Source: Bacteroidetes bacterium 2013_40CM_41_45
GTDB lineage: Bacteria; Bacteroidota; Bacteroidia; AKYH767-A; 2013-40CM-41-45
NCBI GenBank assembly: GCA_002215675.1
Contig: NGFH01000001.1
Location: 124,001 to 188,000 of the forward strand
Length of the DNA stretch: 64,000 bases
Reading direction: 5' to 3'
The stretch's first letter is position 1, and the number at the start of each line of letters is the position of its first letter. The notes under the pieces were generated by a model that made no database searches, was not told the DNA's origin, and saw nothing but the letters and a program-made list of their open reading frames with translations. Shown here piece after piece: positions 33,741-43,800 of the stretch. A program made the position numbers and the translations under genes.

Positions 33741-35744
33741 ATGGAAATAGATTCGTTAAAATATTGCAATTCGCTCACAGGGTACTCGAGGCTTAAAACC
33801 CGGGAAGTCAGGGTTGGAAACATTGGCATTGGAGGCAACAATCCTATTCGCGTTCAGAGTATGACTACAACCGATACAATGGATACGCTGAAAACGGTTG
33901 AGCAATCTATCCGGATTATTGAAGCAGGCGGAGAGCTGGTTCGCATTACCGCACCCAGCATGAACGAGGCAAATAATCTTGAGAACATAAAAAGAGAATT
34001 AATAAAAAGAGGATATACCACTCCACTTGTTGCTGACATTCATTTCACACCCAATGCAGCAGAGATTGCCGCCCGCATTGTTCAAAAGGTGAGAGTGAAT
34101 CCGGGCAATTATGCCGACAAAAAAAAGTTCGAACACATTGAATACACCGATGCCGATTACGATGCTGAGATAGAGCGCATCCGTACGCGTTTTACACCGC
34201 TTGTAAAAATCTGTAAAGAGCATGGAACGGCAATGCGCATTGGAACTAATCATGGTTCGCTCAGCGACCGTATCATGAGCCGTTACGGAGATACCCCGCT
34301 CGGCATGGTAGAAAGCGCCTTTGAATTTTTACGCATATGCGAGGAGAATAAATTTTATGATATTATTCTTTCCATGAAATCGAGCAACCCTATAGTAATG
34401 GTTGAAGCATATCGTTTGTTAGTAAACAGAATGGTGGAAAGGCAAAACAGCAAAATCCTTCCGTCAACTGACGGAGAGGATTTAGGAGGGGTGTATCCTT
34501 TGCATTTGGGAGTGACGGAGGCCGGTGAAGGCGAAGACGGAAGAATAAAATCCTCTGTAGGAATAGGAACATTGCTCGAAGACGGGCTTGGAGATACCAT
34601 TCGTGTATCCCTCACCGAAGACCCTGAGTTTGAAATTCCTGTAGCAAAACAATTAGTTGAGAGATATCATCATCGTACATCATTGCGAGAACTAATTTCC
34701 GAAACGTCCAACATCCAACGTCCAACATCCAACCCATTCGAGTATAAGCGCAGAGAAACTCATGCCGTTCATAACGTAGGGGGACATAACGTTCCCCGGG
34801 TCATCGCTGATTTTTCGGGCATAGAAAAATTTACGCGTGCTACTTTCTTTTCTATCGGGCATAATTACTCTGTTCCACGCAATGATTGGAGCAACAGCGA
34901 TCAGGCTGCGGATTATATTTTTCTTGGCGACAATCTGGTTGATTTCAAAACACCCGAACCACTAGGCCTGATTTATAATTACCGGGCATGGAAAAATCTT
35001 TCGGATAGAAATAATGCATACCCGCTTTTCAGTGTGAAAGAATTTTTAAGTGCAGAAGAAAAGTCAGAAGAGATTAATTTTATTTTGATGGATAATGATT
35101 CACTGTACAAAGTACAAAGTACAAAGTACAATGAGCCGGTTGTCCTGGTTTTTGAAACAAAAAGCGAAGCTGCAATGACGGAATTACGAAAAATGTTTTT
35201 TGTCTCACCGCCTGCCATTCCGGTAATTATCAGAAGAAAATATTCTGATATATCACCCGAACAATTTCAATTATTTAGTGCAACCGATGTGGGGGGATTG
35301 CTAGTGGATGGTTTAGGTGACGGAGTTTGGTTAACGTTGAACAACAAACACCAAACGACAAACAACAAACTAATCAATACCACCTCCTTCGGAATTCTTC
35401 AAGCTACCCGAACACGTATTTCCAAAACAGATTATATCTCTTGCCCATCATGCGGGCGTACTCTTTTCGAATTACAGGAAACTACTGCACGTATCAGGGC
35501 AAGAACCAATCACCTGAAGGGATTAAAGATTGCCATTATGGGCTGTATTGTAAACGGCCCGGGAGAAATGGCTGATGCCGACTACGGGTATGTGGGTACC
35601 GGGGTGGGGAAAATAAATCTTTACAAAGGCAAAGAAATTGTCAGGCGAAATGTGCAGACGGAAAATGCCGTTGATGAGTTGGTTGAACTGATTAAGTCAA
35701 ATGGAGATTGGGTTGAAGAAACTAATCTGCAAGCCGCGGATTAA
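33741..35744 (+). CDS. ispG: 4-hydroxy-3-methylbut-2-enyl diphosphate synthase, long Bacteroidota-type
   Basis: 667 residues. Converts MEcPP to HMBPP in the MEP isoprenoid pathway using a [4Fe-4S] cluster. The TIM-barrel domain starts with TREVRVGNIGIGGNNPIRVQSMTTTDT, and the C-terminal domain carries the cluster cysteines in CPSCGRT (about 569-572) and GCIVNGPGE (about 602). The long form with a central insert is normal for Bacteroidota, plants and Chlamydiae. Odd: three short low-complexity tracts occur in frame (about residues 322-331, 455-463 and 534-543), each translated from a different quasi-tandem DNA repeat. They lie outside the cluster motifs and are probably loop insertions. Confidence 0.96.
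   Translation: MEIDSLKYCNSLTGYSRLKTREVRVGNIGIGGNNPIRVQSMTTTDTMDTLKTVEQSIRIIEAGGELVRITAPSMNEANNLENIKRELIKRGYTTPLVADIHFTPNAAEIAARIVQKVRVNPGNYADKKKFEHIEYTDADYDAEIERIRTRFTPLVKICKEHGTAMRIGTNHGSLSDRIMSRYGDTPLGMVESAFEFLRICEENKFYDIILSMKSSNPIVMVEAYRLLVNRMVERQNSKILPSTDGEDLGGVYPLHLGVTEAGEGEDGRIKSSVGIGTLLEDGLGDTIRVSLTEDPEFEIPVAKQLVERYHHRTSLRELISETSNIQRPTSNPFEYKRRETHAVHNVGGHNVPRVIADFSGIEKFTRATFFSIGHNYSVPRNDWSNSDQAADYIFLGDNLVDFKTPEPLGLIYNYRAWKNLSDRNNAYPLFSVKEFLSAEEKSEEINFILMDNDSLYKVQSTKYNEPVVLVFETKSEAAMTELRKMFFVSPPAIPVIIRRKYSDISPEQFQLFSATDVGGLLVDGLGDGVWLTLNNKHQTTNNKLINTTSFGILQATRTRISKTDYISCPSCGRTLFELQETTARIRARTNHLKGLKIAIMGCIVNGPGEMADADYGYVGTGVGKINLYKGKEIVRRNVQTENAVDELVELIKSNGDWVEETNLQAAD
34704..34733. repeat. 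in-frame CCAACATCCAACGT repeat tract in ispG
   Basis: Two near-identical copies of ACGTCCAACATCCA in a row, exactly 30 bp, encoding TSNIQRPTSN. Confidence 0.7.
35105..35131. repeat. in-frame GTACAAA repeat tract in ispG
   Basis: GTACAAA repeated three times plus GTACAA, encoding the low-complexity peptide YKVQSTKYN. The unit is 7 bp and unrelated to the other ispG tracts. Confidence 0.75.
35340..35370. repeat. in-frame AACAACAAAC repeat tract in ispG
   Basis: Degenerate repeats of ACAACAAAC / ACCAAACG units, encoding NNKHQTTNNK. Third unrelated repeat family within the same gene. Confidence 0.65.
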
Positions 35745-35761
35745 AATTAGCAGCAAATAAT

Positions 35762-37753
<1,992 letters not shown>

Positions 37754-37989
37754 TTATACAATTATTCATTTCACAAAGTCATTTATATGACTGGTTGCAG
37801 TCAATACAAATAACCTTTAACATATAATTTATAGCGTGTAACTTGTTTTCAGGAGAGGAAATAAAGATACGATTTTAATGATGAAATCGCAAATTATTTT
37901 CAAACATTTTCAGGTAATTTTTAACATGAAAATGGTATAAAATTACAGGGCAAAATCAGGGGTTAAATTCAAAAAAATACAGTGTCCTT

Positions 37990-38514
37990 TTACTTCTTTT
38001 TTGACCGTTTTTTAAGCCCTTTAATACGGTTCAATATATGGGCTGGTGTTGCCGATTTAAGAGGCAATTTAAGAGCCGCCTGGACGTACAAGGGCTTCCT
38101 GTGAGCGAGAGAACTCATGATGAAATCAAACAGGGCCACATCCCCTAAAGATGCAAGCAGCGGGCGGGTTTGCCGTTCTTTCGCAAGACGGTGATAAAGC
38201 TCTCCTGCCGCGGCTTCCACATAAACAGTAATACCGTTGTCATTCATCCATTTCATGTTGTCATAAAAACAAGGGGTGCCGCCACCGGTTGCGATAACTG
38301 CATTGAGATTGCGTTTGGTTTTTCTCAAAACTTCCGCTTCGGTTTTTCTGAAATATTCCTCTCCCCTTTCGGCAAATATTTGGTTGATGGTTTTTCCTTC
38401 TTCGGTTTCAATTTTATGGTCAAGGTCAATAAAGGAAACCTTCATCAACTCGGATAATTTTTTTCCAAGCGTTGATTTTCCGCTACCCATAAATCCTACC
38501 AGGAAAATCCTCAT
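37990..38514 (-). CDS. aroK: shikimate kinase
   Basis: 174 residues. Phosphorylates shikimate in aromatic amino acid synthesis. Walker A GFMGSGKST (residues 7-15), the DLDHKIE/EGKTINQIFAERGEEYFRKTEAEVL shikimate-binding region, the ATGGGTPC motif and the LID Arg in RQTRPLL are visible. The C-terminus is Lys-rich (LKKRSKKK). The start overlaps the stop of the terC gene upstream by four bases (ATGA), so the two are coupled. Confidence 0.95.
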   Translation of the reverse strand: MRIFLVGFMGSGKSTLGKKLSELMKVSFIDLDHKIETEEGKTINQIFAERGEEYFRKTEAEVLRKTKRNLNAVIATGGGTPCFYDNMKWMNDNGITVYVEAAAGELYHRLAKERQTRPLLASLGDVALFDFIMSSLAHRKPLYVQAALKLPLKSATPAHILNRIKGLKKRSKKK

Positions 38515-39302
38515 TGTGCTTTTCGGCTTTCGTGTTTGCGTTTCATACGAAGATTCAGCATCTCCACTCCCAGTGAAAATGCTACGGAAAAATAAACATA
38601 CCCCTTCGGCACATGGAAATGCAGCCCGTCTGCAACCAACACCATGCCAATCATAATCAGAAATGCAAGAGCGAGCATTTTAACGGTAGGGTGATTGTTT
38701 ACAAAGCGGCTCACAGCTCCTGAAAAAGTAAGCATCACCATCATAGCAATCACCACGGCAATAATCATCACCAGCACATTATTCGCTAAGCCTACGGCGG
38801 TAAGAATACTGTCGAAAGAAAAAACAACATCAATAATCATAATCCTGAAAATAATATTGCGGAATGATTTTGTGCTGTGCCCGTCTTCGCGGATCTCTTC
38901 TTCTCCTTCAATCTTTTTATGAATCTCACGCGTGGAACTGAAAAGCAGAAAAATTCCTCCGGCAATCAGAATCAAATCCCGAAGAGAACAATCGTAAATA
39001 AAAGTTGCATCTGTCGTGCCGGTCAGGTTAAAAAACGGAAACTGCTCCGAAATATAGAACAGCGGTTTTGTAAGCCGGATAATCCAGGTTATGGATAATA
39101 GAAGAGCAATTCTCATCAAAAGCGCAAGCGATAATCCCAGCGAACGAGCCCTTCTTTGCTTCTCCCCGGGGAGCTTGCCTGTAGCAATGGAAACAAAAAT
39201 GATGTTGTCAATACCCAGAACAATCTCGAGCAGCGTTAAAGTCAATAAACTTACCAATGAGGCAAGGCTGAAAAGAGCGCCAAAATCAAAAGATGATTCC
39301 AT
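38511..39302 (-). CDS. TerC/YkoY-family integral membrane protein
   Basis: About 263 residues from ATG 39302; the open frame could start at a TTG seven codons earlier. Around seven transmembrane segments, with the family signature LEIVLGIDNIIFVSI near the N-terminus and VDVVFSFDSILTAVGLANN in the second half, whose Asp residues are proposed to bind metal. TerC homologues are linked to metal (Mn) export; tellurite resistance is not implied without other ter genes. Translationally coupled to aroK downstream. Confidence 0.92.
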   Translation of the reverse strand: MESSFDFGALFSLASLVSLLTLTLLEIVLGIDNIIFVSIATGKLPGEKQRRARSLGLSLALLMRIALLLSITWIIRLTKPLFYISEQFPFFNLTGTTDATFIYDCSLRDLILIAGGIFLLFSSTREIHKKIEGEEEIREDGHSTKSFRNIIFRIMIIDVVFSFDSILTAVGLANNVLVMIIAVVIAMMVMLTFSGAVSRFVNNHPTVKMLALAFLIMIGMVLVADGLHFHVPKGYVYFSVAFSLGVEMLNLRMKRKHESRKAQ

Positions 39303-39493
39303 TTTAGTTAGCAAATGCTTCAAAGTAAATGAAAAACAGGATGTGTGTTTTACACTTTATAAGTTTTTCTGAAAAATCTTACGCCTGTAATCTATTGCCT
39401 GAATGAAAAAAACAGCCGTTTATAGCAGGGCTATCATTGCATTGCAATCAGTGATTTAACCCTTAGGTCAGCAAAAACTAAACAGGGTTAAAC

Positions 39494-39514
39494 TTCAGCC
39501 CCGTAAGGTTGAAC
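39494..39514. repeat. CCGUAA-hexaloop hairpin, copy 2
   Basis: Plus strand TTCAGCC-CCGTAA-GGTTGAA: a 7-bp stem with one G-U pair around a CCGTAA loop. Located between the terC promoter region and the cysteine desulfurase stop. Confidence 0.6.
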
Positions 39515-39524
39515 TCAGAATCAG

Positions 39525-39544
39525 CCGTACCCCGTAAGGTGCGG
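39525..39544. repeat. CCGUAA-hexaloop hairpin, copy 3
   Basis: Plus strand CCGTACC-CCGTAA-GGTGCGG: a 7-bp stem with one U-G pair and the same loop as copy 2, 10 bp downstream of it, followed by TTGATTTTTTTTT. It could act as a terminator on plus, but no plus-strand gene ends here. Confidence 0.6.
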
Positions 39545-39587
39545 TTGATTTTTTTTTCACCCTATCCTAAACAGAAGGGACAAAAAA

Positions 39588-40724
39588 TCAAGACACTTTA
39601 ACAGCGTAAAGCTCCCTCAGCTTCTCCAGGGCAAAATCAACTTCTTCTTTCCGGTTGAACTTGCTGAATGAAAACCGCACCGATGGTCTTGCCTCATCCA
39701 CGTTCAACGCTTTCAAAACATGAGACCCCGTTTCGCTTCCCGATGAGCAGGCGCTTCCTCCCGATGCGGCAACGCCGGCAATATCCAGGTTAAATAAAAG
39801 CATCTCGGCAAAATCAGTAGCAGGAAAGCAAACATTCAAAACGGTGTAAAGAGAAGTTCCCATGCAGTCGCCATTAAATAAAATGCCGGGGATACTTTCA
39901 GATAAATGTTCAGCCATGTATTTTTTAAGAGCGAGAATATGTTTTTTATGCTCGTCCATATTTTCATAGGCAATCTCCAGTGCCTTGGCAAGGCCTACAA
40001 TTCCATAAACATTCTCCGTGCCGCCGCGCATATTGCGTTCCTGTGCTCCTCCATATATAAACGGGTTGATTTTTACATTGCGATTGATGTACAGAAATCC
40101 AACGCCTTTGGGTCCGTGAAATTTGTGCGCTGCACAGGAAATAAAATGAACTGGGATATCGCTAAGGTCAATTTCATAATGCCCCACGGTTTGCACCGTA
40201 TCGCAATGAAATATAGCATCGTATTTTGCGCAAAGCTGGGCAACACTTTTCAACGGGAGCAGGTTTCCTATTTCGTTGTTGGCATGCATGAGAGAAACCA
40301 GGCTGTGAGGATGTTCTGCTAAAAGTTTTTCAAGATGCTCAAGATTTACATGCCCGGTTTCATCAATGCCGACAAAACTCAATTTCACTCTGCCTTGCTT
40401 TTCAAGTTCTTCAAGCGTATGCAGCACCGCATGATGTTCTATAGGAGAAGTGATGGCATGCGTTATTCCCAAATCGCGGATTGAACATAGGATTGCCATG
40501 TTGTTGGCCTCGGTTCCTCCGGAAGTGAAAAATATTTCTGAAGGAGAAGCGTGAAAATATCCTGCCACTTTTTTACGCGCCTGTTCTATGGCCGCCTTTG
40601 TCTCGCGCCCGAATGAATGAATGGAAGACGGGTTGCCATAGTGTTGTTTCATATACGGAAGCATAGCCTCCAGCACCTGCGGATCTAAAGGACTAGTAGC
40701 TGCATTATCGAGATAAACGCGCAT
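39588..40724 (-). CDS. cysteine desulfurase, NifS/IscS family
   Basis: 378 residues. PLP enzyme that moves sulfur from cysteine to an active-site Cys for Fe-S clusters or tRNA thiolation. The PLP Lys is in AAHKFHGPKGVGFLY (about residue 200), the N-terminus is YLDNAATSPLDPQVLEAMLPY, and the reactive Cys is in GGSACSSGSETGSH (about 323), in the extended loop of group I (IscS/NifS-like) enzymes. No isc or suf genes are adjacent, so the partner pathway cannot be assigned. A TATCTTTG -7 element lies 22 bp upstream. Confidence 0.94.
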   Translation of the reverse strand: MRVYLDNAATSPLDPQVLEAMLPYMKQHYGNPSSIHSFGRETKAAIEQARKKVAGYFHASPSEIFFTSGGTEANNMAILCSIRDLGITHAITSPIEHHAVLHTLEELEKQGRVKLSFVGIDETGHVNLEHLEKLLAEHPHSLVSLMHANNEIGNLLPLKSVAQLCAKYDAIFHCDTVQTVGHYEIDLSDIPVHFISCAAHKFHGPKGVGFLYINRNVKINPFIYGGAQERNMRGGTENVYGIVGLAKALEIAYENMDEHKKHILALKKYMAEHLSESIPGILFNGDCMGTSLYTVLNVCFPATDFAEMLLFNLDIAGVAASGGSACSSGSETGSHVLKALNVDEARPSVRFSFSKFNRKEEVDFALEKLRELYAVKVS

Positions 40725-40746
40725 CTGTTTTTTCGGAAATTTTGCT

Positions 40747-40754
40747 CAAAGATA
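40747..40754 (-). promoter_or_regulatory. candidate promoter -7 element for the cysteine desulfurase gene
   Basis: Minus strand TATCTTTG, exact match to TAnnTTTG, 22 bp before the ATG at 40724. Confidence 0.5.
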
Positions 40755-40805
40755 AAATATGTTACAGAATGGTTTTGAAGCCGGAATGAAAATATTAACG
40801 CAAAA

Positions 40806-40846
40806 AAAACCGCCCCGATATTGCATCGAGGCGGAAAAAAAATAAT
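40806..40846 (-). terminator. intrinsic terminator of the first giant T9SS gene
   Basis: A 10-bp stem CCGCCTCGAT/ATCGGGGCGG with a 5-base loop and a long run of T on the minus strand, six bases after the stop at 40852. The A-run on the other side makes it symmetric. Confidence 0.85.
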
Positions 40847-40851
40847 AAACT

Positions 40852-43800
40852 TTATTCTTCTTTAGTTTGCTTTACAAACAGTTTCTGCATGGGCTTAATA
40901 ATTTCGCTATTCAGCGATTTAAGGCGGATGAAATAGACACCATTCGGAATGAAGCGGATATCAACAGGGTCAACAATATTCAATCCTTTTTCTGCAGTTC
41001 CCACTTGCGAGAGAACTGTTTTTCCAAGCGCATCAATCAACTCAAATAACACAGGCCCGCTGGCGTCAGAATTAAAACTGTACTGAACTTCAGTCTGAGC
41101 CGGGTTTGGAAAAACAGATAGAACACTATTATCGAGGAAGCTAACAGCCACTAGCTGCGAGAAGGATTCCTTTCCGTCAAAATCAACTTGGCGAAGACGA
41201 TAATAACTTACACCCGGCAGAGGCATATTGTCGATGAGAGAATAATAAAGAGTCACTGAAGAATTTCCGGCTCCGTTTCTTCTGCCTACTTGTTCAAAGT
41301 TAATTCCATCAGAGCTGCGCTCAACCACAAAATGGTCATTATTAATTTCTGTTGCCGTAACCCAGGCTGTTAAAACTGTTACACCTTCTATATGCGCATC
41401 AAAGCTCAGCAATTCAACCGGAAGTGGCGCTCCCGATTGCCCAACTGTAAAATCAGAGAAGCCGGTCATGCCGTTGCGTTTTGTAATTGCTGCGGTGCTG
41501 GTTCCGTTGCAGGTGCCGTTCAAGGTCCATCCGCTGCCGGGATTTTTCAGAATTGTCCAGGCATTTCCGGTATTGTTTGTAACCATCGACATGTTACTGA
41601 ATAATAACATATCGTAAGTAGCAGAAGAAGCATTTGCTTCGGCAGTCAATGTCCAGTATCCATTATTAAACGGAGCAAGCGTTGCATAATTATTAGTAGG
41701 ACACTCAGGCCCCAGCGGACCGGGCTGAATAGGAACGGCTGCGTCATTGAAATATGATAAGATGGTCGGTATGCTGTGCGTACCAATAAAATCAACCTCT
41801 GCAAGATTTAATCCTTTAGCTGCTGTTCCAATGGGGAAATAATATGTTCCTGCCGAGCCGGTAAGACTTCTTCTGAGATTTCCTTCTACATAACTGCCTG
41901 CACCGAATGATGAAATTGCACCGGGAGCAGTATTAGTGACATGCAAAGTTTTAATTCCGGTTATTATTTTTCCTCCCGTAACGGTTCCCAACTGCAAATT
42001 GCCTCCAACATTAGCATTGTCAAGAATGGTCATGTGGTTAGAAGTCTTATTCATCCAAAGATTTCCGAATGTGTTGGCGCCAATCATAGAGCCGTCAAAA
42101 TATTGCGAGGTTGTTCCGGTAACCCGAACGGTAGATGTTGTGGCAGCGGTTACATTTCCGTTGTTTACAAAATTGCCGCATACATCAAGTTGGGCAGTGC
42201 CCGTAAGTGTTATGCTTGCCCCTGTCTTTATATCAAGTCCCCTGCATGCTGCAGTCGGTCCGGTTGGAATGACAGGATAATTTAATGCACCGGAGTAGAG
42301 AATGGCGCTGGTATTGCAATCTGGTGGACCGCAGTTTCCCCAGTTAGAGGGATCAAACCAGTCTGTGCTCACCGTTCCTGTCCAGAAAACTACGGCGGGT
42401 GGGCTTTGATAAATAATAGGAGAGGCACCAAAAGCATTAAAGTCCATGTCGAAACCAATATTATTTTGCCAATGGTTCATGAGGAACAGCAGGAATGTCT
42501 GACCTCCTGAAACAGCAAGGGAGGTATTAAATTCAGCTCCGCTGGGAGGAGAAGAATTAGACGGAGCGGCTGAACACATACCGGTACTATAGGTTATCGA
42601 TCCGTTACACGAAGGAAAATTTAGCGCGTTAAATGTAAGGTTACAACGCACCCACGGTAAATTGTTGGCATTAATCTGGGGGCATGCACCCGCTATGCGC
42701 GATGCCTGGTCAGAACCAAAGGAGGTTATATCCATTAGAACCCAGTCATAATCGGTCGCTGGGTAGGTAGTTCCGTATGGTTTAAGTCTCCACGCCAATG
42801 TTCCCGGGCCACTTGTGGTAAATACGAGCCATAATGAATTGAGCTCGCCTGATGTGAGACAACTATTATTTCCTGTTGTGAAATCACAAACCCAACCTGT
42901 TCCATAAAATCCCGGGCTGGGAATTGAGAATGTAGGACTGCAAATAGGTAACGGAACAACACAGTCCTGCCCCGCAACGTAAGGTTGTTGATTAACAGGA
43001 GTTGCTTGGTCTACAACAATAATGCTGTAATTTCCGGTATTGTTATTGATTCCGTCAACACGCACATAATACATCGTGCCCGATGTTAAGCCGCTTATAG
43101 CAATTTCCGAAGAAGAAATTAAAGGATTGGGAGCGTTACACGTGGGGCCTATCCTGTTACAGGACAACAACGTATAATTTGCAGGATTAGAACAACTGCC
43201 CGACAAGCTATACAGTGCAATTTGCGTGGAGCCGATAGTTCCCGATGAGGTGCGGATACGCACACTTCCTGATGCGGGAGCGATGAAAGAATGCCATGTG
43301 GCATTAATATTTCCCGTTGTCCAGCAACCCGGTACCGCTGCGGGTTCAGAAGCAGAACCGGTACATGATGTATTTCCATTCACACTAACAAGCAAGTCAA
43401 TGTATTGAGCATTGCATGGCAGGTCATTAGCCGGTGCAAGTCCGAATGACTGAATATTCAGGTTGTAGGTCGAAAACGCTGTTGGCGCACCAGCTTCATC
43501 AACAATAATATAATATGTTCCTGCAGAAGGAAAAGTTACCTGCGCAACAGAATTTCCTGATTGCGGTATAGGGGTAAGACAAACAGTGCCAACTGAACCC
43601 GGGCATCCGCTGTAAACGGCAAGTGTAGGCGTTCCGCTGGTTCCTGACAATGTAATGCTGGTACATTCCGGTCCGGTTGCTGTGTATTGATAAACGCGGT
43701 CTTCACCACTATATGATGTATTGCATATTCCTGTTTGCGATGTATAGTCGGCACCATAACATTGCGTGGTGTGACTGGTTACAGAGTAAGGCAAGGCACT

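Noticed and set aside
38511-39302. Tellurite resistance system because of TerC
   Set aside because: No other ter genes nearby; TerC/YkoY alone is a common housekeeping membrane protein.
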